Assembly (NCBI GenBank): GCA_032622095.1
Contig: CP136063.1
Location: 273,787,426-273,851,425, forward strand
Origin: Siphonodentalium dalli
Taxonomy: Eukaryota > Mollusca > Scaphopoda > Gadilida > Siphonodentaliidae
Length of the DNA: 64,000 nt
Reading direction: 5' to 3'
Positions 51,803 through 63,867 of this stretch are shown piece by piece (position 1 is the stretch's first letter; each line of letters begins with the position of its first letter). Made by a program: the position numbers and the translations under genes. The notes under the pieces were generated by a model. That model did no database searches. It saw only the letters and a list, made by a program, of their open reading frames with translations, and was not told the origin of the DNA.

Positions 51803-54333
51803 GAGCAGTCTGTGTTGGTTACATACCACGAATAAGACTAGCAATGAACGCACTTTATTTGTAACATACCAGGAATAGATTAGCAATGAACGCTCTTTAT
51901 TTGTAACATACCAGGTATTGACTAACAATGAACGCTCTGTATTTGTAACATACCAGGAATAGATAAACAATTAACGCTCTTTATTTGTAACATACCAGGA
52001 ATAAGACTAACAATGAACGCTCATTATTGGTATGTGAATTATCTTTATTTGTAACATACCATGAATAAGACTAACAATGGACGTACTTTGTTGGTTACAT
52101 ACCAGGAATAAGACAGGCAATGAACGCTCTTTATTTGTAACATACCATGAATAAGACTAGCAATGGACGTTCTTTGTTGGTTACATACCAGGAATAAGAC
52201 TAACAATGAACGCTCTTTATTTGTAACATACCAGGAGTAAGACTAACAATGAACGCTCTTTATTGGTAACATACCAGGAGTAAGACTAACAATGGACGTT
52301 CTTTGTTGGTTACATACCAGGGATAAGACTAGCAATGAACGCTCTTTATTTGTAACATACCATGAATAAGACTAGCAATGGACGTTCTTTGTTGGTTACA
52401 TACCAGGAATAAGACTAACAATGAGCGTTCTTTATTTGTAACATACAAGGAGTAAGACTAACAATGAACGCTCTTTATTTGTAACAGACCAGGAATAGAC
52501 TATATAACAATGAGCGTTATTTATTTGTAACAAACCAGGAATAGACTAACAATGAACGCTCTTTATTTTTAACATACAATGTGTAAGGCTAACAATGAAC
52601 GCTCTTTATGTGTAACATACCAGGAATAAGACTAACAATGAACGATCTTTATTTGTAACATGCCATGAATATACTAACAAGGAACGCTCTTTATTTGTAA
52701 CATACAATGATCAAGACTAACAATGAACGGTCTTTATTGGTAACAAACAATACATAGACTAACAATGAACGCTCTTTATGTGTAACATACCAGGAATAAG
52801 ACTACCAATGGACGTTCTTTGTTGGTTACATACCAGGAATAGACTAACAATAAACGCTCTTTGTTTGTAACATACCAGGAATAGACTAACAATGAACGCT
52901 CTTTATTTGTAACATACCAGGAATAAGACTAACAATGAATGATCTTTATTGGTAACATACCAGGAATAGACTAACAATGAACGCTCATTATTGGTTATTT
53001 ACCATGAGGTGACTAACAGAGAACGCTCTTTATTTGTAACATACCATGAATAAGACTAACAATGGACGTTCTTTGTTGGTTACATACCAGGAATAGACTA
53101 ACAATGAACGCTCTTTATTTGTAACATACCCGGAATAAGACTAACAATGAGCGTTCTTTATTTGTAACATACCAGGAATAGACTAACAATGAACGCTCTT
53201 TATTTGTAACATACCAGGAATAGACTAACAATGGGCATTCTATATTGGTAACATACCAGGAGTAAGACTAACAATGAACGCTCTTTATTTATAACATACC
53301 AGGAATAGACTAACAATGAGCGTTCTTCATTTGTAACATACCAGGAGTAAGACTAACAATGAACGCTCTTTATTTTTAACATACCAGGAATAGACTATAT
53401 AGCAATGAGCGTTCTTTATTTGTAACATACTAGGAATAGACTAACAATGAACGCTCTTTATTTGTAACATACCAGGAATAGACTAACAATGAACGTTCTT
53501 TATTTGTAACATACCTGGAATAAGACTAACAATGGACGTTCTTTATTTGTAACATACCAGGAATAGACTAACAATGAGCGTTCTTTATTTGTAACATACC
53601 AGGAATAAGACTAGCAATGAACGTTCTGTATTTGTAACATACCAGGAATAGACTAGCAATGAACGCTCTTTATTTGTAACATACCAGGAATAGACTAACA
53701 ATGGACGTTCTTTATTTGTAACATACCAGGAATAGACTAACAATGGACGTTCTTTATGTGTAACATACCAGGAATAGACTAACAATGAGCGTTCTTTATT
53801 TGTAACATACCAGGAATAAGACCAACAATGGACGTTCTTTATTTGTAACATATCAGGAATAGACTATCAAAGGACACTCTTTATTTGTAACGTACCAGGA
53901 ATATACTAGCAATGAACGCTCTTTGTTTGTAACATACCATGAATAGACTAGCAATGAACGCTTTTTATTTGTTACATACAAGTAATAGACTAAAAATGAG
54001 CGTTCGTTATTTGTAACATACCATGAATAGACTAACAATGAACGCTCTTTATTTGTAACATACCAGGAATAGACTAGCAATGAACGCTCTTTATGTGTAA
54101 CATACCAGGAATATACTAACAATGATCGTTCTTTATTTGTAACATACCATGAATATACTAGCAATGAGCGTTCTTTATTTGTAACATACCAGGAATAGAC
54201 TAACAATGAACGCTCTTTATTTGTAACATACCAGGAATAGACTAACAATGAGCGTTCTTTATTTGTAACATACCAGGAATAGACTAACAATGAACGATCT
54301 TTATTTGTAACATACCAGGAATAGACTAACAAT
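51803..54333. repeat. Higher-order unit 22 (2,531 bp, alpha class)
   Basis: It has the alpha layout, with ATCAAAGGAC in the terminal block and GAACGCTC where units 6 and 11 have GAACGCGC. Offset from unit 17 is 12,748 bp. Confidence 0.9.
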
Positions 54334-56524
54334 GAGCAGTCTGTGTTGGTTACATACCACGAATAAGACTAGCAATGAACGCACTTTATTTGTAACATAC
54401 CAGGAATAGATTAGCAATGAACGCTCTTTATTTGTAACATACCAGGTATTGACTAACAATGAACGCTCTGTATTTGTAACATACCAGGAATAGATAAACA
54501 ATTAACGCTCTTTATTTGTAACATACCAGGAATAAGACTAACAATGAACGCTCATTATTGGTATGTGAATTATCTTTATTTGTAACATACAATGAATAAG
54601 ACTAACAATGGACGTACTTTGTTGGTTACATACCAGGAATAAGACAGGCAATGAACGCTCTTTATTTGTAACATACCATGAATAAGACTAGCAATGGACG
54701 TTCTTTGTTGGTTACATACCAGGAATAAGACTAACAATGAACGCTCTTTATTTGTAACATACCAGGAGTAAGACTAACAATGAACGCTCTTTATTGGTAA
54801 CATACCAGGAGTAAGACTAACAATGGACGTTCTTTGTTGGTTACATACCAGGGATAAGACTAGCAATGAACGCTCTTTATTTGTAACATACCATGAATAA
54901 GACTAACAATGGACGTTCTTTGTTGGTTACATACCAGGAATAAGACTAGCAATGAACGCTCTTTATTTGTAACATATCAGGAGTAAGACTAACAATGAAC
55001 GCTCTTTATTTGTAACTTACCAAGAGTAAGACTAACAATGGACGTTATTTGTTGGTTACATACCAGGGATAAGACTAGCAATGAACGCTCTTTATTTGTA
55101 ACATACAATGAATAAGACTAACAATTGACGTTCTTTGTTGGTTACATACCAGAAATAAGACTAGCAATGAAAGCTCTTTATTTTTAACATACCATGAATA
55201 AGACTAACAATGGACGTTCTTTGTTGGTTACATACCAGGATTAAGTCTAGCAATGAACGCTATTTATTTGTAACATACCATGAGTAAGACTAACTATGAA
55301 CGCGCTTTATTTGTAACATACCAGGAATATACCAACAATGGACGTTCTTTGTTGGTTACATACCAGGAATAGACTAACAATGAGCGTTCTTCATTTGTAA
55401 CATACCAGGAGTAAGACTAACAATGAACGTTCTTTATTTGTAACATACCAGGAATAGACTAACAATGAACGCTCTTTATTTGTAACATACCAGGAATAGA
55501 CTAACAATGGGCATTCTATATCGGTAACATACCAGGAGTAAGACTAACAATGAACGCTCTTTATTTATAACATACCAGGAACAGACTAACAATGAACGCT
55601 CTTTATTTTTAACATACCAGGAATAGACTATATAGCAATGAGCGTTCTTTATTTGTAACATACTAGGAATAGACTAACAATGAACGCTCTTTATTTGTAA
55701 CATACCAGGAATAGACTAACAATGAACGTTCTTTATTTGTAACATACCTGGAATTAGACTAACAATGGACGTTCTTTATTTGTAACATACCAGGAATAGA
55801 CTAACAATGAGCGTTCTTTATTTGTAACATACCAGGAATAAGACTAGCAATGAACGTTCTGTATTTGTAACATACCAGGAATAGACTAGCAATGAACGTT
55901 CTTTATTTGTAACATACCAGGAATAGACTAACAATGGACGTTCTTTATGTGTAACATACCAGGAATAGACTAACAATGAGCGTTCTTTATTTGTAACATA
56001 CCAGGAATAAGACCAACAATGGACGTTCTTTATTTGTAACATATCAGGAATAGACTATCAATGGACACTCTTTATTTGTATCGTACCAGGAATATACTAG
56101 CAATGAACGCTCTTTGTTTGTAACATACCATGAATAGACTAGCAATGAACGCTTTTTATTTGTTACATACAAGTAATAGACTAAAAATGAGCGTTCGTTA
56201 TTTGTAACATACCATGAATAGACTAACAATGAACGCTCTTTATTTGTAACATACCAGGAATAGACTAGCAATGAACGCTCTTTATGTGTAACATACCAGG
56301 AATATACTAACAATGATCGTTCTTTATTTGTAACATACCATGAATATACTAGCAATGAGCGTTCTTTATTTGTAACATACCAGGAATAGACTAACTATGA
56401 ACGCTCTTTATTTGTAACATACCAGGAATAGACTAACAATGAGCGTTCTTTATTTGTAACATACCAGGAATAGACTAACAATGAACGCTCTTTATTTGTA
56501 ACATACCAGGAATAGACTAACAAT
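54334..56524. repeat. Higher-order unit 23 (2,191 bp, gamma class)
   Basis: It has the gamma layout. The monomer after the half-monomer reads CATACAATGAATAAG (near 54,588), where the other cassettes I checked have CATACCATGAATAAG; the only other place I see this is near 63,909. GTATCGTACC near 56,079 is also private (relatives GTAACGTACC). Confidence 0.9.
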
Positions 56525-58293
56525 GAGCATTCTGTGTTGGTTACATACCACGGATAAGACGAGCAATGAACGCACTTTATTTGTAACATACCAGGAATAA
56601 ATTAGCAATGCACGCTCTTTATTTGTAACATACCAGGAATAGACTAACAATGAACGCTCTTTATTTGTAACATACCAGTAATAGATAAACAATTAACGCT
56701 CTTTATTTGTAACATACCAGGAATAAGACTAACAATGAACGCTCATTATTGGTATGTGAATGATCTTTATTTGTAACATACCATGAATAAGACTAACAAT
56801 GGACGTACTTTGTTGGTTACATACCAGGAATAAGACTAGCAATGAACGCTGTTTATTTGTAACATACCAGGAGTAAGACTAACAATGAACGCTCTTTATT
56901 GGTAACATACCAGGAGTAAGACTAACAATGGACGTTCTTTGTTGGTTACATACCAGGGATAAGATTCGCAACGAACGCTCTTTATTTGTAACATACCATG
57001 AATAAGACTAACAATGGACGTTCTTTGTTGGTTACATACCAGGAATAAGACTAGCAATGAACGCTCTTTATTTGTAACATATCAGGAGTAAGACTAACAA
57101 TGAACGCTCTTTATTTGTAACTTACCAAGAGTAAGACTAACAATGGACGTTATTTGTTGTTCACATACCAGGGATAAGACTAGCAATGAACGCTCTTTAT
57201 TTGTAACATGCAATGAATAAGACTAACAATTGACGTTCTTTGTTGGTTACATACCAGAAATAAGATTAGCAATGAACGCTCTTTATTTTTAACATACCAT
57301 GAATAAGACTAACAATGGACGTTCTGTGTTGGTTACATACCAGGATTAAGACTAGCAATGAACGCTCTTTATTTGTAACATACAATGAGTAAGACTAACT
57401 ATGAACGCGCTTTATTTGTAACATACCAGGAATAAACCAACAATGGACGTTCTTTGTTGGTTACATACCAGGAATAGATTAACAGTGAACGCTCTTTATT
57501 TGTAACATACCATGAATAAGACTAACAATGGACGTTCTTTGTTGGTTACATACCAGGAGTAAGACTATCAATGAGCGTTCTTTATTTGTAACATACAAGG
57601 AATAGACTAACAATGAACGCTCTTTATTAGTAACATACCAGGAATAAGACTAACAATGAGCGTTCGCTATTTGTAACATACCAGGAATAAGACTAACAAT
57701 GAGCGTTCTTTATTTGTAACATACCATGACTAAGACTGACAATGAACGGTATTTATTGGTAACATACAATGAGTAGACTTACAATGAACGCTCTTTATGT
57801 GTAACATACCAGGAATAAGACTAAGAATGAACGATCTTTATTTGTAACATACCATGAATATACTAACAAGGAACGCTCTTTATTTCTAACATACCATGAC
57901 TAATACTAACAATGAACGGTCTTATTTTTAACATACAATGAGTAAGACTAACATTGAACGCTCTGTATTTGTAACATACCAGGCATAAGACTAACAATGA
58001 ACGATCTTTATTTGTAACATACCATGAATATACTAACAATGAACGTTCTTTATTTGTAACATACCTGGAATAAGACTAACAATGGACGTTCTTTATTTGT
58101 AACATACCAGGAATAGACTAACAATGAGCGTTCTTTATTTGTAACATACCAGGAATAGACTAACAATGAACGCTCTTTATTTGTAACATACCAGGAATAG
58201 ACTAACAATGAGCGTTCTTTATTTGTAACATACCAGGAATAGACTAACAATGAACGATCTTTATTTGTAACATACCAGGAATAGACTAACAAT
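56525..58293. repeat. Higher-order unit 24 (1,769 bp, delta class)
   Basis: Same length and layout as unit 19. Private changes are GATTCGCAACG near 56,963 (relatives GATTAGCAACG) and a cassette monomer with CTCTTTATTTG near 56,655, where others have CTCTGTATTTG. Confidence 0.88.
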
Positions 58294-60912
58294 GAGCAGT
58301 CTGTGTTGGTTACATACCACGAATAAGACTAGCAATGAACGCACTTTATTTGTAACATACCAGGAATAGATTAGCAATGAACGCTCTTTATTTGTAACAT
58401 ACCAGGTATTGACTAACAATGAACGCTCTGTATTTGTAACATACCAGGAATAGATAAACAATTAACGCTCTTTATTTGTAACATACCAGGAATAAGACTA
58501 ACAATGAACGCTCATTATTGGTATGTGAATTATCTTTATTTGTAACATACCATGAATAAGACTAACAATGGACGTACTTTGTTGGTTACATACCAGGAAT
58601 AAGACAGGCAATGAACGCTCTTTATTTGTAACATACCATGAATAAGACTAGCAATAGACGTTCTTTGTTGGTTACATACCAGGAATAAGACTAACAATGA
58701 ACGCTCTTTATTTGTAACATACCAGGAGTAAGACTAACAATGAACGCTCTTTATTGGTAACATACCAGGAGTAAGACTAACAATGGACGTTCTTTGTTGG
58801 TTACATACCAGGGATAAGACTAGCAATGAACGCTCTTTATTTGTAACATACCATGAATAAGACTAACAATGGACGTTCTTTGTTGGTTACATACCAGGAA
58901 TAAGACTAGCAATGAACGCTCTTTATTTGTAACATATCAGGAGTAAGACTAACAATGAACGCTCTTTATTTGTAACTTACCAAGAGTAAGACTAACAATG
59001 GACGTTATTTGTTGGTTACATACCAGGGATAAGACTAGCAATGAACGCTCTTTATTTGTAACATACAATGAATAAGACTAACAATTGACGTTCTTTGTTG
59101 GTTACATACCAGAAATAAGACTAGCAATGAAAGCTCTTTATTTTTAACATACCATGAATAAGACTAACAATGGACGTTCTTTGTTGGTTACATACCAGGA
59201 TTAAGTCTAGCAATGAACGCTATTTATTTGTAACATACCATGAGTAAGACTAACTATGAACGCGCTTTATTTGTAACATACCAGGAATATACCAACAATG
59301 GACGTTCTTTGTTGGTTACATACCAGGAATAGACTAACAATGAGCGTTCTTCATTTGTAACATACCAGGAGTAAGACTAACAATGAACGTTCTTTATTTG
59401 TAACATACCAGGAATAGACTAACAATGAACGCTCTTTATTTGTAACATACCAGGAATAGACTAACAATGGGCATTCTATATCGGTAACATACCAGGAGTA
59501 AGACTAACAATGAACGCTCTTTATTTATAACATACCAGGAACAGACTAACAATGAGCGTTCTTCATTTGTAACATACCAGGAGTAAGACTAACAATGAAC
59601 GCTCTTTATTTTTAACATACCAGGAATAGACTATATAGCAATGAGCGTTCTTTATTTGTAACATACTAGGAATAGACTAACAATGAACGCTCTTTATTTG
59701 TAACATACCAGGAATAGACTAACAATGAACGTGCTTTATTTGTAACATACCTGGAATTAGACTAACAATGGACGTTCTTTATTTGTAACATACCAGGAAT
59801 AGACTAACAATGGGCATTCTATATCGGTAACATACCAGGAGTAAGACTAACAATGAACGCTCTTTATTTATAACATACCAGGAACAGACTAACAATGAGC
59901 GTTCTTCATTTGTAACATACCAGGAGTAAGACTAACAATGAACGCTCTTTATTTTTAACATACCAGGAATAGACTATATAGCAATGAGCGTTCTTTATTT
60001 GTAACATACTAGGAATAGACTAACAATGAACGCTCTTTATTTGTAACATACCAGGAATAGACTAACAATGAACGTTCTTTATTTGTAACATACCTGGAAT
60101 TAGACTAACAATGGACGTTCTTTATTTGTAACATACCAGGAATAGACTAACAATGAGCGTTCTTTATTTGTAACATACCAGGAATAAGACTAGCAATGAA
60201 CGTTCTGTATTTGTAACATACCAGGAATAGACTAGCAATGAACGCTCTTTATTTGTAACATACCAGGAATAGACTAACAATGGACGTTCTTTATTTGTAA
60301 CATACCAGGAATAGACTAACAATGGACGTTCTTTATGTGTAACATACCAGGAATAGACTAACAATGAGCGTTCTTTATTTGTAACATACCAGGAATAAGA
60401 CCAACAATGGACGTTCTTTATTTGTAACATATCAGGAATAGACTATCAATGGACACTCTTTATTTGTAACGTACCAGGAATATACTAGCAATGAACGCTC
60501 TTTGTTTGTAACATACCATGAATAGACTAGCAATGAACGCTTTTTATTTGTTACATACAAGTAATAGACTAAAAATGAGCGTTCGTTATTTGTAACATAC
60601 CATGAATAGACTAACAATGAACGCTCTTTATTTGTAACATACCAGGAATAGACTAGCAATGAACGCTCTTTATGTGTAACATACCAGGAATATACTAACA
60701 ATGATCGTTCTTTATTTGTAACATACCATGAATATACTAGCAATGAGCGTTCTTTATTTGTAACATACCAGGAATAGACTAACTATGAACGCTCTTTATT
60801 TGTAACATACCAGGAATAGACTAACAATGAGCGTTCTTTATTTGTAACATACCAGGAATAGACTAACAATGAACGCTCTTTATTTGTAACATACCAGGAA
60901 TAGACTAACAAT
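58294..60912. repeat. Higher-order unit 25 (2,619 bp, epsilon-gamma hybrid)
   Basis: It starts as epsilon, with the long dimer domain and two 343-bp octamers (59,469 and 59,812). It does not jump to the zeta body and continues in the gamma-type terminal block to a CATTCTGTG cassette. Private changes are AATAGACGTTC near 58,653 and GAACGTGCTTT near 59,728. Confidence 0.86.
59469..60154. repeat. 343-bp octamer in tandem (two copies)
   Basis: Same composition as at 31,914 and 46,721. One copy has a private GAACGTGC box near 59,728. Confidence 0.9.
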
Positions 60913-62689
60913 GAACATTCTGTGTTGGTTACATACCACGGATAAGACGAGCAATGAACGCACTTTATTTGTAACATACCAGGAATAGATTAGCAATGCA
61001 CGCTCTTTATTTGTAACATACCAGGAATAGACTAACAATGAACGCTCTGTATTTGTAACATACCAGTAATAGATAAACAATTAACGCTCTTTATTTGTAA
61101 CATACCAGGAATAAGACTAACAATGAACGCTCATTATTGGTATGTGAATGATCTTTATTTGTAACATACCATGAATAAGACTAACAATGGACGTACTTTG
61201 TTGGTTACATACCAGGAATAAGACTAGCAATGAACGCTGTTTATTTGTAACATACCAGGAGTAAGACTAACAATGAACGCTCTTTATTGGTAACATACCA
61301 GGAGTAAGACTAACAATGGACGTTCTTTGTTGGTTACATACCAGGGATAAGATTAGCAATGAACGCTCTTTATTTGTAACATACCATGAATAAGACTAAC
61401 AATGGACGTTCTTTGTTGGTTACATACCAGGAATAAGACTAGCAATGAACGCTCTTTATTTGTAACATATCAGGAGTAAGACTAACAATGAACGCTCTTT
61501 ATTTGTAACTTACCAAGAGTAAGACTAACAATGGACGTTATTTGTTGTTCACATACCAGGGATAAGACTAGCAATGAACGCTCTTTATTTGTAACATGCA
61601 ATGAATAAGACTAACAATTGACGTTCTTTGTTGGTTACATACCAGAAATAAGATTAGCAATGAACGCTCTTTATTTTTAACATACCATGAATAAGACTAA
61701 CAATGGACGTTCTGTGTTGGTTACATACCAGGATTAAGACTAGCAATGAACGCTCTTTATTTGTAACATACAATGAGTAAGACTAACTATGAACGCGCTT
61801 TATTTGTAACATACCAGGAATAAACCAACAATGGACGTTCTTTGTTGGTTACATACCAGGAATAGATTAACAGTGAACGCTCTTTATTTGTAACATACCA
61901 TGAATAAGACTAACAATGGACGTTCTTTGTTGGTTACATACCAGGAGTAAGACTATCAATGAGCGTTCTTTATTTGTAACATACAAGGAATAGACTAACA
62001 ATGAACGCTCTTTATTAGTAACATACCAGGAATAAGACTAACAATGAGCGTTCATTATTTGTAACATACCAGGAATAAGACTAACAATGAGCGTTCTTTA
62101 TTTGTAACATACCATGACTAAGACTGACAATGAACGGTATTTATTGGTAACATACAATGAGTAGACTTACAATGAACGCTCTTTATGTGTAACATACCAG
62201 GAATAAGACTAAGAATGAACGATCTTTATTTGTAACATACCATGAATATACTAACAAGGAACGCTCTTTATTTCTAACATACCATGACTAATACTAACAA
62301 TGAACGGTCTTATTTTTAACATACAATGAGTAAGACTAACATTGAACGCTCTGTATTTGTAACATACCAGGCATAAGACTAACAATGAACGATCTTTATT
62401 TGTAACATACCATGAATATACTAACAATGAACGCTTTTTATGTGTATCATACCAGGAATAAGACTAACAATGAACGCTCTTTATTTGTAACATACCATGA
62501 ACAAGAATAACAATGGACGGTCTTTATTTGTAACATACCACGAATAGACTAACAATGAACGCTCTTCAATTGTAACATACCAAGAATAGACTAACAATGA
62601 ACGCTCTTTATTTGTAACATACCAGGAATAGACTAACAATGAACGCTCTTTATTTGTAACATACCCGGGATAGACCAACAATTAACGCT

Positions 62690-63230
62690 CTTTATTTGTA
62701 ATATACCATGAATAGACTAACAATGAACGTTCTTTATTTGTAACATACCATGAATAAACTAACAATGAACGTTCTTTATTTGTAACATACCAGGAATAAG
62801 ACAAACAATGAACGCTCTTTATTTGTAACATACCAGGAATAGTCTTACAATGAACGCTCTTTATTTGTAACATAACATGAATAGACTAGCAATGAACGCT
62901 CTTTATTAGTAACATACCAGGAATATAATAACAATGAATGCTCTTTATTTGTAACATACCAGGAATAGACTAACAATGAACGCTCTTTATTTGGAACATA
63001 CCATGAATAGACTAAAAATGAACGTTCTTTATTTGTAACATACCAGGAATAGAGTAACAATGAACGCTCTTTATTTGTAACATACCAGGAATAGACTAAC
63101 AATGAACGCTCTTTATTTGTAACTTACCAGGAATAGACTAACAATGAACGTTCTTTATTTGTAACATACCAGGAATAGACTAACAATGAGCGTTCTTTAT
63201 TTGTAGCATATTAGGAGTAAGACTAACAAT
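62690..63230. repeat. Monomeric stretch without higher-order copies
   Basis: About 13 mostly 42-bp monomers lie close to the consensus but carry private changes not seen elsewhere in the window: CATGAATAAACTAAC, GGAATAGTCTTAC, CATAACATGAATAG, GGAATATAATAAC, TTTGGAACATACC, GGAATAGAGTAAC and GTAGCATATTAGG. Both flanks belong to known modules. Open minus-strand frames here (63 and 85 codons) follow from the 42-bp period. Confidence 0.8.
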
Positions 63231-63867
63231 GAAAGTTCTTTATTTTTAACATACAATGAGTAAGACTAACAATGAACGCTCTATATTTGTAACATACCAG
63301 GCATAAGACTAACAATGAACGATCTTTATTTGTAACATACCATGAATAAGAATAACAATGGACGGTCTTTATTTGTAACATACCACGAATAGACTAACAA
63401 TGAACGCTCTTTAATTGTAACATACCAGGAATAGACTAACAATGAACGCTCTTTATTTGTAACATACCAGGAATAGACTAACAATGAACGCTCTTTATTT
63501 GTAACATACCAGGGATAGACTAACAATTTACGCTCTTTATTTGTAATATACCATGAATAGACTAACAATGAACGTTCTTTATTTGTAACAAACCAGGAAT
63601 AGACTAACTATGAGCGTTCTTTATTTGTAACATACCAGGAGTAAGACTAGCAATGAACACTCTTTATTTGTAACATACCAGGAGTAAGACTAACAATGAG
63701 CGTTCTTTATATGTAACATACCAGTAATATACTATCTATCAACGCTCTTTATATGTAACATACCAGGAGTAAGGCTAACAATGAGCGTTCTTTATTTTTA
63801 ACATACCAGGAATAAGATTAACAATGAGCGATCTTTATTTGTAACATACCATGAATTTTCTAACAAG

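Larger units (their letters stand above)
23301..60431. repeat. Large super-unit, three copies (14,721; 12,748; about 9,660 bp)
   Basis: Copies start at the AGGAATATTCTAAC monomer at 23301, 38022 and 50770. Each runs through the end of a beta-type unit, then alpha, gamma, delta and epsilon; the first two continue through zeta. Offsets are constant between indels: 14,721 bp, then 14,807 after an 86-bp dimer indel in delta, then 14,254 after a net 553-bp difference in zeta; copies two and three differ by 12,748 bp. The third copy leaves this order within its epsilon unit near 60,432. Confidence 0.85.
56044..62431. repeat. Segment duplicated at a 4,388-bp offset
   Basis: The end of unit 23 and most of unit 24 (about 56,044-58,043) recur as the end of unit 25 and the first part of unit 26 (about 60,432-62,431). 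Both contain the ACTATGAACGCTC switch, a CATTCTGTG cassette, the dimer domain and the window-start module. The match ends after AATATACTAACAATGAACG, where unit 24 continues TTCTTTATTTG and unit 26 continues CTTTTTATGTG. Confidence 0.85.

Noticed and set aside
62690-63230. Unique gene or spacer in the divergent stretch
   Set aside because: Despite private changes every 42-43 bp segment still aligns to the monomer, so it is satellite.
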